From Streptomyces xanthophaeus (GTDB lineage: Bacteria; Actinomycetota; Actinomycetes; Streptomycetales; Streptomycetaceae), in NCBI RefSeq assembly GCF_000725805.1, contig NZ_JOFT01000012.1, positions 358,687 to 422,686 of the forward strand: a stretch of DNA of 64,000 nucleotides, given 5' to 3'. Every line of letters starts with the position of its first letter. Position 1 is the stretch's first letter. The notes under the pieces were generated by a model. That model did no database searches. It worked only from the letters and a program-made list of their open reading frames with translations, and was not told the origin of the DNA. Positions 43,809 to 51,595 of this stretch are shown one piece after another. The translations under genes and the position numbers were made by a program.

Positions 43809-44948
43809 ATGACGAACAACGACGACCAGGGACCGGACGCCTCCGACCGGGCTCCGAAGGAGCCGTCCGCACGGGCGCGGATGGTGACCGAACGGCTCCG
43901 GCGCGAGGACGAGCAGCGGGCCGCCGAGCAGCGCAGGCGCTTCGGCAGGTCCGCGCCGCCCCGGAACGACCCGCCGGGCTGGCGCACCGGCCCCGCGTGG
44001 CAGGAGCGCAACGGCCGGGCCGCGTCCCGGCGGCGCCTCAAGGCGACCGGGGCCGTGGTCTTCATCGCCGCTCTCGCGCTGATCGCCGTACGGCCGGAGC
44101 TGCTCATCGACCGCCTCACCGGCAAGGCCGAGGCCAGGCAGGAGGCCCGCGAAGCCCCTCCGCTGCCCGCGGAGTCCGAACGCCCGAGCGCGCCGCCGGA
44201 AGCAGTGGACCCCGACCGGCCCACCCTCGCGGAGCCGTTCCGAGGTTCCCCGGCCCTCCAGTGGGCCGACGGGGCGGCGGGCATCGAGATACCGGAGGCC
44301 ACGGCCGTCGGAGGCATGTCCAAGGAGAAGGTGGCGAAGGCGCTGGAGCAGGCGAAGGCGTTCCTGGTCGCGTCCAACCTGGACGCGGCCACCCTGCGCG
44401 GCGAGCGGCCCAAGGCGGCGCTGGACCTGCTCGACCCGCTGGACCGCGAGACGCGCAAGCTGCTGGACACCTCCCTGGCGCAGCCCAGCAGGGAGAACGA
44501 CCCGCTGTTCGTCTTCAGCCGGTTCGACCCGGCCGAGGCCAAGCCCGTGGGCGAGGTGGTGAAGGTCCGCGGCCGGATGTGGGTGGAACCCGGCGAGGGG
44601 GCCGGCCAGGCCCACGTACGCGCCGACTACTCCTTCGTCTACCCGCTGGTGAAGGCGAAGGACGGAGCGGACCAGGTGGAGCGGACCATCGTGCGCCGCG
44701 AGCTGACCTTCTCCATCGCCGACCCGCGCAAGTGGGAGTCGACCCCGGGCACGCTCTGGCTCGTGCAGTACGGCAACGACGTCGCCAACAGCGCCTGCGA
44801 CGTGTACGACGGCTTCATGCACCCGGGCTTCGACGACGACCCGCTCACCGGACCGACCCCGTCGGGGCCCCCGATGGACCCCTACGACCGGAGCAAGGGC
44901 ATCGAGGCGGACCAGCAGGAGGGCTGCGGGACGGTCTCGCGGACCTGA
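43809..44948 (+). CDS. Single-pass membrane protein of unknown function
   Basis: The 379-residue protein has a highly charged cytoplasmic N-terminus (about 1-75, ARMVTERLRREDEQRAAEQR), one membrane helix at about 79-97 (ATGAVVFIAALALIAVRPEL) and a large extracytoplasmic domain. The two cysteines (SACDVYDGF and EGCGTVS) could form a disulfide. The external part contains helical DLLDPLDRETRKLLDTSLAQ and a beta-sheet region DYSFVYPLVKAKDGADQVER. I recognise the layout from Streptomyces conserved membrane proteins but know no function. ATG 43809 follows GGGGCGGGACAC. Confidence 0.75.
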   Translation: MTNNDDQGPDASDRAPKEPSARARMVTERLRREDEQRAAEQRRRFGRSAPPRNDPPGWRTGPAWQERNGRAASRRRLKATGAVVFIAALALIAVRPELLIDRLTGKAEARQEAREAPPLPAESERPSAPPEAVDPDRPTLAEPFRGSPALQWADGAAGIEIPEATAVGGMSKEKVAKALEQAKAFLVASNLDAATLRGERPKAALDLLDPLDRETRKLLDTSLAQPSRENDPLFVFSRFDPAEAKPVGEVVKVRGRMWVEPGEGAGQAHVRADYSFVYPLVKAKDGADQVERTIVRRELTFSIADPRKWESTPGTLWLVQYGNDVANSACDVYDGFMHPGFDDDPLTGPTPSGPPMDPYDRSKGIEADQQEGCGTVSRT

Positions 44949-45002
44949 GCGCCCGTCCGGGTTCGGGAGCACAATGGTCTTGCAGCGGCTACGGAGGACC
45001 TG

Positions 45003-45254
45003 ATGGCGGCAGCTCAGGACTGGCACATCACCAGCGGCTCACCCGACCCGGAAGAGGTCGCCGCCGTGGCGGTGGCGCTGTCGGCCGTCCTGGCCGCACG
45101 CACCGCCGCGGCCCTGCGCGCGGCCGAGGAGGCCGGAGCGGCGCCGCAGGACGAGGAGCGGGCACCGGCCCGCTGGAGGCCCGCCGCGGCCCGGCGCCGC
45201 GCGGCCACCTCCTGGAACGCCCGCTCCCACCCCGGCTGGCGCCACACGGCCTGA
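45003..45254 (+). CDS. Acyl-CoA carboxylase epsilon-subunit-like protein
   Basis: The 83-residue protein begins WHITSGSPDPEEVAAVAVAL, with an Ala-rich helix (VLAARTAAALRAAEEAG) and an Arg/Trp tail ending HPGWRHTA. This is the organisation of AccE/PccE epsilon subunits, which stabilise the biotin carboxylase-carboxyltransferase complex in actinomycetes. Epsilon genes normally adjoin a beta-subunit gene; none is here, so this is an orphan or has moved. ATG 45003 follows ACGGAGGACCTG. The match rests on a short motif, so confidence is moderate. Confidence 0.65.
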   Translation: MAAAQDWHITSGSPDPEEVAAVAVALSAVLAARTAAALRAAEEAGAAPQDEERAPARWRPAAARRRAATSWNARSHPGWRHTA

Positions 45255-45322
45255 GCCCGGGACCGCCCGGGGCCGGGTACGGCCGTGCCGGCGGGACCCC
45301 GCGCATGCGGCATGATCGGGGG

Positions 45323-46036
45323 ATGTCTGAACGCATCATTGCCGCCTGTGACGGAGCGGCGAAGGGTAATCCCGGCCCGGCCGGCTGGGCCTGGGTCATC
45401 GCCGACCCCCAGGGGCGTCCCGAGCGCTGGGAGTCCGGCCCGCTGGGCCGCGCCACCAACAACGTCGGCGAACTCACCGCCCTGCAGCGCCTGCTGGAGG
45501 CCGTCGTCCCGGGAACCGCCGTACAGGTGCGCATGGACTCCCAGTACGCGATGAAGGCCGTGACGCAGTGGCTCCCGAACTGGAAGCGCAACGGCTGGAA
45601 GACCGCCTCGGGCCAGCCCGTCGCCAACCGCGAACTCGTCGAGAGCATCGACGAACTGCTCACCGGACGTGATGTGACGTTCCTCTACGTCCCCGCGCAC
45701 CGCGAGGACGGCGATCACCTGAACGCCATCGCCGACCAGGCCGCCAGCGACGCCGCCCTCACCCAGCAGCCCGCGGGCACGGCCCTGGGAACCCTGGAGA
45801 TGCCCGTCCCGGCCCCGGCCCGCAGCGCGCCGTCCCGCCAGAAGTCCGCTGCCGCGAAGAAGAGCGCCCCCGCGAAGAAGAGCGCCTCCGCAAGCAGCGC
45901 GGCGGGCGGCGGCTCCGCGCGTGCCATCAAGGCGAAGTTCCCCGGCTCCTGCCCGTGCGGCAAGCCGTACGCGGCGGGCGACATGATCACCAAGCACGGC
46001 AGCCGCTGGGGCCACCAGACCTGCCCGGCCGCGTAG
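45323..46036 (+). CDS. Ribonuclease HI with C-terminal cysteine-rich tail
   Basis: This enzyme cuts RNA in RNA-DNA hybrids. The catalytic carboxylates are D10 (ACDGAAKGNPGPAGWAW), E50 (NNVGEL), D72 (RMDSQYA) and D138, with His126 in YVPAHREDGDHLNAIADQAA. Residues 1-150 form the full RNase H domain. A Lys/Ser/Ala linker (about 165-200, AAAKKSAPAKKSASASS) leads to a 35-residue module FPGSCPCGKPYAAGD, then HQTCPAA, with a CxC...C pattern that may bind zinc or nucleic acid. Total 237 residues, longer than the E. coli enzyme (155). CATGAT lies 6 bases before ATG 45323, consistent with leaderless transcription. Confidence 0.88.
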   Translation: MSERIIAACDGAAKGNPGPAGWAWVIADPQGRPERWESGPLGRATNNVGELTALQRLLEAVVPGTAVQVRMDSQYAMKAVTQWLPNWKRNGWKTASGQPVANRELVESIDELLTGRDVTFLYVPAHREDGDHLNAIADQAASDAALTQQPAGTALGTLEMPVPAPARSAPSRQKSAAAKKSAPAKKSASASSAAGGGSARAIKAKFPGSCPCGKPYAAGDMITKHGSRWGHQTCPAA

Positions 46037-46073
46037 GCGCCCCGGAACTCCCGGAACTCCCGCACATCACGAC

Positions 46074-46105
46074 GGGGCCCGCCGCACACCGCGTGCGGCG
46101 GCCCC
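46074..46105. terminator. Bidirectional terminator
   Basis: A 13-bp stem with one bulged base (46074-46087 with 46093-46105) and a 5-base loop lies between RNase HI and the convergent membrane-protein gene. Confidence 0.7.
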
Positions 46106-46125
46106 TGCGGTGCGGCAGCCGCCTC

Positions 46126-46581
46126 TCAGTGGGCCAGGCCCGCGTGACTTGCGTCCGCCTCCCGGTGCATGCCGGTGCACAGCGCCCAGACGACGAAGAT
46201 GTTGACGGCGATCAGGACCAGGGCCCACAACGGGTAGTACGGCAGCCAGAGGAAGTTGGCGATCGCACCCAGACTGGCCACGGCCACGCCGAAGTAGCGG
46301 GCCCACAGGGCTCCCGTGAACACGCAGCCTCCGGCGATGAGGAGCAGGATGCCCAGGATCAGGTGGACCCAGCCCCAGCCCGTCAGGCTGAACTCGAACA
46401 CGTAGTGGCGCGTCACGACGAACAGACTGTCCCTGGCGAGGGCGGCGATCCCTTCGAAGAGCGCCATCGCCCCGCCGACGAGCATCAGCGCCCCGGCCAG
46501 CACGGTGGTGCCGGACACGGGCGCGTGCGTCGGGCTCGGCTGCGCGCGGCTTGCTGTGGGCCTGCTGGCGTCACTGGCCAT
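46126..46581 (-). CDS. Four-helix membrane protein (DUF7144-like)
   Basis: The 151-residue protein has four membrane helices: TVLAGALMLVGGAMALFEGI (about 27-46), WVHLILGILLLIAGGCVF, YFGVAVASLGAIANFLW and ALVLIAVNIFVVWALCTGM. A short amphipathic loop containing RDSLFVVTRHYVFEFSLTGW sits between the first two. I recognise this pattern from widespread actinobacterial DUF7144 proteins of unknown role. Of two nearby ATGs I chose 46581, which has GAGGAG at 6-base spacing; 46587 overlaps that site. Confidence 0.75.
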   Translation of the reverse strand: MASDASRPTASRAQPSPTHAPVSGTTVLAGALMLVGGAMALFEGIAALARDSLFVVTRHYVFEFSLTGWGWVHLILGILLLIAGGCVFTGALWARYFGVAVASLGAIANFLWLPYYPLWALVLIAVNIFVVWALCTGMHREADASHAGLAH

Positions 46582-46680
46582 GTCCATCTCCTCGGTGACA
46601 GAGCCGGCCTGGCGTGCCACGGCCGGCGGCCCCCTGTTTCAGCGTGTCACGGCCTTCGGCCGTCGGCACTCCGGCGCATT

Positions 46681-48045
46681 TCAGGGAGCGGGGAAGTCCA
46701 CCGGGCGGGCGGCGGTCTGCGAGGACTCCTGCGGGGACTCTTCCGGGGACGTACGCCCGGACTCCTCCGGAGCGGGCGTACGGGTGAAGCGCGGACCGGC
46801 CGCCAGGGCGGCGGCCCCCGCCGCCAGTGAGACCAGGCCGCCCCCGTACAGCACCCAGCGGGTCCCCCAGTGCTCCGACAGCCAGCCCGTCAGTACCGCG
46901 CTGAGCGGAGTCGTGCCCTGGAAGATCAGGGTGTACAGGGCCATGACCCGCCCCCGGTACAGGGGATCCGAGCCGAGCTGGACGCGGTGGTTCGTGGCCT
47001 GCGCGAAATACATCATCGCGAAGCCGGTCAGGGCGAGGAGCAGGCAGGCGGTCGGCAGGGTCGGGGCGAGCCCGGTGACGGCCTCCAGCGCACCGAAGGC
47101 GAGCGCCGAGCCCGCCACCACCACGGCCGTGGGGCGCCCGCGCCGCGCCGTCGTCGCCAGGGCCGCCAGCAGCGATCCCACCGCCAGCGAACTGCTCAGC
47201 AGGCCGAAGGCGGTCGAGTCGGTGTGGAACTCCGTCTTGGCCAGCAGGGGGAGCGTCAGCTGGAAGTTGAAACCGACCAGACCGAGGACGCCCACCAGGG
47301 CCATCGGCAGGACGAGGTCGGGGCGGCGCCCGATGTAGCGCAGCCCGTCCACCACGCGCGCCTTGCGCGGCCGGGTGGCCGGCCGGTGGAGCTCGGCGGG
47401 GCGCATCAGCGCGACGCTGACCACGGTCGCGAGGTAGCTGACGGCATTGACCAGGACGACCGGCCCGACGTCGAACCGGGCGATGAGCAGGCCCGCCAGG
47501 GCCGGCCCCACCACCCGCGCCACGTTGAAGTACGCGGCGCTCATCGCCGAGGCGTTCGGCAGCAGCTCGCTGCCCACCATCTCGCTGACGAACGAGATCC
47601 GGGTGGGCGCCTCGATCGCGTTCACGGTGCCCAGGGCGAGGGCGAAGAGCCAGATGTGCCACAGCTGCACGCTGCCCAGCACCACCCACAGGCCCAGGGC
47701 CAGCGCGAGCACCCCGAGCGACAGGTTGGCCAGGATCAGGATCCGCCGCTTGTCGTAGCGGTCGGCCAGCCGTCCCCCGTACAGCGTCAGCAGCAGGACG
47801 GGCGTGAACTGCATCGCCGTCACCGTGCCGAGGGCCGTGCCGGAGTTCCCCGAGAGTTCCAGCACCAGCCAGTCCTGGGCGATGACCATCATCCACGTAC
47901 AGGTCAGGGAAAGGAGCTGGCCGAAGGCGAACAGCCGGAAATTGCGCACCGCCAGCGACTGGAAGGTGCGTCTCAAGGTCTTCACGGTGCGGTCGGTTCC
48001 CTTTCCACAGCGCCACGGTGGGTCCGGCGGCACTTCGGGGGACAT
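46681..48045 (-). CDS. Major facilitator superfamily exporter
   Basis: The 454-residue protein has about 12 membrane helices and the MFS motif between helices 2 and 3 (GGRLADRYDKRRILI). Further features are LALGTVNAIEAPTRISFVSE, as in enterobactin exporter-like (EntS/MFS_3) transporters, and a cytoplasmic loop RPAELHRPATRPRKARVVDG after helix 6. The acidic Ser/Glu/Pro C-terminus (about 420-454) is cytoplasmic. It probably exports drugs or a small metabolite by proton antiport. ATG 48045 follows GGAG. Tandem 26-bp repeats lie 44 bases upstream of the start. Confidence 0.87.
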   Translation of the reverse strand: MSPEVPPDPPWRCGKGTDRTVKTLRRTFQSLAVRNFRLFAFGQLLSLTCTWMMVIAQDWLVLELSGNSGTALGTVTAMQFTPVLLLTLYGGRLADRYDKRRILILANLSLGVLALALGLWVVLGSVQLWHIWLFALALGTVNAIEAPTRISFVSEMVGSELLPNASAMSAAYFNVARVVGPALAGLLIARFDVGPVVLVNAVSYLATVVSVALMRPAELHRPATRPRKARVVDGLRYIGRRPDLVLPMALVGVLGLVGFNFQLTLPLLAKTEFHTDSTAFGLLSSSLAVGSLLAALATTARRGRPTAVVVAGSALAFGALEAVTGLAPTLPTACLLLALTGFAMMYFAQATNHRVQLGSDPLYRGRVMALYTLIFQGTTPLSAVLTGWLSEHWGTRWVLYGGGLVSLAAGAAALAAGPRFTRTPAPEESGRTSPEESPQESSQTAARPVDFPAP

Positions 48046-48088
48046 GGTCGCTCCGCTCGCTCGATTCTCCGTGGTGCCTGCCGGGAGG

Positions 48089-48140
48089 CCCGGTTCCCGG
48101 CCCGGCCGCCGGTGCCCGGTTCCCGGCCCGGCCGCCGGTG
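48089..48140. repeat. Two tandem 26-bp repeats upstream of the MFS gene
   Basis: Two identical 26-base copies (48089-48114 and 48115-48140) plus the first five bases of a third lie in the 225-base gap between the MFS start and the end of the EEP gene. Confidence 0.85.
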
Positions 48141-48270
48141 CCCGGCGCGCAGCACGGCCACGTCCCCCGATCATCGGACGCCGCCCCCGGACGCGCACGG
48201 CGCGTCCCGCCGGGTGCCCGTACCCGCGCCCCCGTACCGCGCCCGCACCCCCGCCCTCCGGGCGGCCCGG

Positions 48271-49257
48271 TTAGAACCGGATGCGTGCGAGGACCGGCAG
48301 GTGGTCGCTCCCGGTCCGCGGAAGCGTCCTGACCCCGGTGACCGTCCCCGACCGGGTCAGCACCTGGTCGATCCGGGCGACCGGCAGGGCGGCGGGCCAG
48401 CTGAAGGCGAAATCCGGTCCGCTCCCGTCGGTCCGCGAGGTGATGGGAGCCAGCCCGCGGTCGTCCACCGTGCCGTTGAGATCGCCCATCAGGAGCACCT
48501 TCTCCAGCGGTTCGGCCGCCAGGGCCCGTCCGAGGAGGACGGCGCTCTCGTCCCGGGCCTGGGACCGGAACCCGCTGCCCGGCCCGAGGCGCACGGACGG
48601 CAGGTGCGCGACGTACACGGCGATCTCGCCCTCCGGCGTACGGGCGGTCGCCCGCAGCCCGCGGTCCCAGTCCTCCCCGAACCCCTCCGGCCTGATGTCC
48701 ACCGGACGCACGTCGTGGAGCGGGTGCTTCGACCAGAGGCCGACCGTGCCCCGGGTCGCACGGTGCGGGTACGCGGCGGCGAGGGCCGCCTCGTAGACCC
48801 GTTGGGCCGGGGGAGTGAGTTCCTCCAGGGCGATGACGTCGGCGCCGGCGGCGAGCAGGGTCCGTGCGGTGCCCGCCGGGTCCGGGTTCTCGTCGCCGAC
48901 GTTGTGCTGGAGGGCGGTGAAGGTGCCCGCCGGGCCGGTCGCGGGGAGCAGCAGGCCGCCGAAGAGCCCGAGCCAGGCGGCGGCGGGCAGCAGCGCGGCG
49001 GCAGCGGCGAGCCGCGAGCGCCGCAGCAGGGCCGCGCCCAGGAGCACGGGGACGGCCAGGCCGAGCCACGGCAGGAAGGTCTCCAGCAGGCTGCCCGGAC
49101 GGCCGGGCAGCTCGGGCACGGCCCCGTGGCCCACCAGCAGCAGGGCGACGAGTACGGCCGTCACCGCGAGCAGGCGCCCGCCGGACCGCCGCGTCACCGC
49201 GAGCAGCCGCCCGCCCGACCGCCCCGGCCCCTCGTCCCCCGCGTCCCTCCCCGCCAT
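48271..49257 (-). CDS. Membrane-anchored endonuclease/exonuclease/phosphatase-family enzyme
   Basis: The 328-residue protein begins with a short cytoplasmic segment containing a duplicated octamer (SGGRLLAV twice). Three membrane helices follow (AVLVALLLVGHGA, FLPWLGLAVPVLLGAALL and AAAALLPAAAWLGLFGGLLL), then an external EEP domain (about 105-328): ALQHNVGDENPD, VIALEELTPPA, AVYVAHLPSVRLGP, LMGDLNGTVDD and TGSDHLPVLARI. The HN, E, DxN and SDH residues form the metal site. This topology is common among Streptomyces EEP proteins of unknown substrate. I use ATG 49257 (GGAG 5 bases upstream); GTG 49260 is adjacent. Confidence 0.85.
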   Translation of the reverse strand: MAGRDAGDEGPGRSGGRLLAVTRRSGGRLLAVTAVLVALLLVGHGAVPELPGRPGSLLETFLPWLGLAVPVLLGAALLRRSRLAAAAALLPAAAWLGLFGGLLLPATGPAGTFTALQHNVGDENPDPAGTARTLLAAGADVIALEELTPPAQRVYEAALAAAYPHRATRGTVGLWSKHPLHDVRPVDIRPEGFGEDWDRGLRATARTPEGEIAVYVAHLPSVRLGPGSGFRSQARDESAVLLGRALAAEPLEKVLLMGDLNGTVDDRGLAPITSRTDGSGPDFAFSWPAALPVARIDQVLTRSGTVTGVRTLPRTGSDHLPVLARIRF

Positions 49258-49349
49258 CACCGCTCCCGTCGGCCGTCGCGCGGCCCGGCCCCGTGCCCGC
49301 GCCCCGCCCGGTACGACGACGCGCGACCGGGCGGGGCGGTTGCACCGGT

Positions 49350-49378
49350 GAGGGCGCCGGCCCGCGGCCGGCGCCCTC
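49350..49378 (-). terminator. Terminator at the end of the six-gene oxidative operon
   Basis: A perfect 12-bp stem (49350-49361 with 49367-49378) with a 5-base loop lies 16 bases beyond the stop of the WXG-like gene, the last gene of the operon that begins at 57463. Confidence 0.8.
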
Positions 49379-49393
49379 AGGTCCCGGCACGGG

Positions 49394-49633
49394 TCAGTGG
49401 CGGTCCAGCTGCGCCGCCGAGCGGGCCAGGGCGTCCGCAGCCGTGACGCAGCGCGCGGCCAGGGCCTCCAGGCGGTCCCGGAACTCGTCGGCCTGCGGGC
49501 CCCTCCAGTCGAGCCCGTCCGCGTCGGCCCGCAGCCGCTCGGCGTGCCGGCGCAGGGCGGCCGAATGGGTGTACAGGCCCTCCACCGGGCCGGTGGGGAC
49601 GGCTGCCGCGCGGGGGGCGGGGATGTCCGTCAC
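49394..49633 (-). CDS. WXG100-like small helical protein
   Basis: The 79-residue protein is a predicted helical hairpin: LYTHSAALRRHAERLRADAD, then GLDWRGPQADEFRDRLEAL, then AARCVTAADALARSAAQLDR. The WRG turn between two helices and the overall size fit WXG100-type (ESX/type VII-related) proteins, although the conserved C-terminal YxxxD/E export signal is not visible. GTG 49633 overlaps the stop of the heme dioxygenase gene (GTGA), so it is translationally coupled and belongs to the operon. It could be a chaperone-like partner of one of the enzymes; that is a guess. Confidence 0.65.
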   Translation of the reverse strand: MTDIPAPRAAAVPTGPVEGLYTHSAALRRHAERLRADADGLDWRGPQADEFRDRLEALAARCVTAADALARSAAQLDRH

Positions 49634-51579
49634 GCGCTCCTCCAGGGGGCGAAGGCGTTGGTCACGCCGGCCAGGGCGGGGCCCAGCTCGGGGTGGTGCC
49701 GCAGCAGGACGGTGACCATGGTGTTGCGGTCCACCCACTCCAGGCCCTCGGCCGTGTAGACCTCGGGGCGGTAGTCGGTGGTGAAGAAGCGGTCGCTCTT
49801 CAGACGGCGGCTCGCCATCAGGATGAAGATCCGGAACAGCGAGTCGCTGAAGCCGAACCCGGCCGGCCGCGGCTCCGCGAGGTTGCCCACGAGGGTGTCG
49901 ACGCGGTCGAGCCGGCCCTCGTACAGCTCCCGGATCAGGGCGGTGTCGCCCGGGTGCCCGCCCGTCAGCTCCTCGAAGGAGGAGACGGGGCGCTTGCGCA
50001 GCATCTGCCGGTAGGCGTTGTAGCGCGGGATGCCGCGCTCGCGGTCGCGCAGGATGTCGACGGTGCCGAGGTCGATGTGCTCACCGGTGAGCCGGGCCAG
50101 GTTGCGCAGCCCGTCGGGATGGTTGTGCAGGACCAGGGCGCCGGGATGGGCGGTGCCGAAGGTGTAGAGGAGGTCGCTCATCCCGAACTCGTCGACCGAG
50201 GTGCGGGTGGTCGCGCCCTGCATGTCGTTGAAGCCGATCGTCTTGCGCGCGCTGCCCGAAGCGTGGTCGCGGACGGTGACCTCGTCGGGGATCAGCGGGT
50301 GCAGCCGGTAGGCCGACACGAACTCCTCCGTCATGGAGAAGGGCGCCGCGTGATGGTCCGTCGGGGACCCCAGGATGCCGCTGAGCATCTCCCCCTTCCC
50401 GATCCGCCCGTACTTCCGGCTGACCCAACGGGGCAGCATGCCGTACCAGTTGGCGTCCATCCCCCGCTTCAGGACGGGCGTGTCGAGGATGCCGGGCGTC
50501 CACTCCACCGTGTGGATCTTCGCCATGAGCGCGGTGTTGACCAGCCGGGCCGTGTGGAAGAGCCGCTCGTCGGCCCAGGTCGGGTGGTGCCCGCGCAGGT
50601 GGTCGCAGATCGCGTTGTGCTCCTTGGCGAACAGCGTGTGGAGCAGTGAGAGCCCGGTCCAGTAGTCGCTGTTCATCCCGGTGGCGTCCAGGCATTCCAT
50701 GCCGGGACGGGGATCGGCGGGCAGCCTGCCGTCCTCGACGCGCAGCTTCCCGTACTCGCCGGTGCGCAGCGACCGGCACCTCGCCTCGTCGCTGCCGTAG
50801 ATCTGCGAGCCGTCCCACCAGTGCGTCACGGTGTTCTCGTACGTCGGCGGGGCGTCCGGGCCGGTGTGGGCCACCGGGTCGGGCCGGGTGCGGTTGACCC
50901 GCATCGGGCAGCTGCCGCCCGTCCGCGCCCAGTCGTCGTCCTCGGCGAGCGGGACGGTGAAGGGCTCGGCCTCCTCGTTGTCGCCGTGGTTGGCCCAGCC
51001 GTGGTTCTCGAACTGGATCCAGGCGGCGGCCAGCAGGTTGAGCGTGGGGGCGGGCACGAAGCCGCGGCGCGCCAGCAGCTGCCGGCTGATCTCCCGGGGG
51101 CTCGGCGCCATCAGTTCGGCGTCGGAGTCCGGGAAGACCAGGTGCAGCGGGGCGTTCCGGTCGAGCCGGGTGCCGACCCTGCCCATGTCCTCGTCGTACG
51201 GGTCGTAGCCCGAGCCGTCGTACGAGCGGTAGGGCGCGAGCTCTGCGGTGGGGCGGCGGGTGCGTTCGCCTCCGGCGCCGAACGTGTCGTGCAGGTTCTT
51301 CCTGCGCAGGTCTCCGCGGAGCACCGAGAGGTTCAGCAGCCCCAGGGTGGTGGGGAGTTCGTGCCACTCGCGGGTGCGGTTGATCCGCTCGAACGCCGCC
51401 GACCCGAGCCGTTCGAGGAGCCCGGGCGGACGGTGCCCGGGGGCCGGGCCGGGGCGGGCCGCACCCTGGACGGGAACCAGCGCCGACCCGGTCGCCGCCT
51501 GCGCGGCCCCGGCGGTCCCGGCGGCCCCTGCCGTCGTGCTCTTCGCGCCGGTCGCGGTCGTGTCTGTCGTGTCAGTCAT
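49630..51579 (-). CDS. Heme-dependent fatty-acid alpha-dioxygenase-like protein (cyclooxygenase/peroxidase superfamily)
   Basis: The 649-residue protein matches plant alpha-dioxygenase in length and motifs. These are the distal heme His near 193 (WIQFENHGWANHGD), LLHTLFAKEHNAICD, KIHTVEWTPGILDT, GMDANWYGMLPRW, and TEEFVSAYRLHPLIPD. In the last, Tyr ~424 precedes the proximal His ~427 by three, as the catalytic Tyr does in cyclooxygenases and alpha-dioxygenases. Retention of this Tyr argues for fatty-acid dioxygenation rather than plain peroxidase activity. The N-terminus (about 1-60) is an Ala/Thr/Pro tail without a signal peptide. Expected reaction: fatty acid plus O2 to 2-(R)-hydroperoxy acid. 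It starts 16 bases after the hydrolase gene. Confidence 0.8.
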   Translation of the reverse strand: MTDTTDTTATGAKSTTAGAAGTAGAAQAATGSALVPVQGAARPGPAPGHRPPGLLERLGSAAFERINRTREWHELPTTLGLLNLSVLRGDLRRKNLHDTFGAGGERTRRPTAELAPYRSYDGSGYDPYDEDMGRVGTRLDRNAPLHLVFPDSDAELMAPSPREISRQLLARRGFVPAPTLNLLAAAWIQFENHGWANHGDNEEAEPFTVPLAEDDDWARTGGSCPMRVNRTRPDPVAHTGPDAPPTYENTVTHWWDGSQIYGSDEARCRSLRTGEYGKLRVEDGRLPADPRPGMECLDATGMNSDYWTGLSLLHTLFAKEHNAICDHLRGHHPTWADERLFHTARLVNTALMAKIHTVEWTPGILDTPVLKRGMDANWYGMLPRWVSRKYGRIGKGEMLSGILGSPTDHHAAPFSMTEEFVSAYRLHPLIPDEVTVRDHASGSARKTIGFNDMQGATTRTSVDEFGMSDLLYTFGTAHPGALVLHNHPDGLRNLARLTGEHIDLGTVDILRDRERGIPRYNAYRQMLRKRPVSSFEELTGGHPGDTALIRELYEGRLDRVDTLVGNLAEPRPAGFGFSDSLFRIFILMASRRLKSDRFFTTDYRPEVYTAEGLEWVDRNTMVTVLLRHHPELGPALAGVTNAFAPWRSA

Positions 51580-51595
51580 CGTGCTTCGTCGTTCC

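Noticed and set aside
46571..49390. A 939-codon minus-strand frame across the MFS and EEP genes
   Set aside because: It is out of frame with two well-supported genes on the same strand and has Arg/Pro/Gly-rich noise composition.
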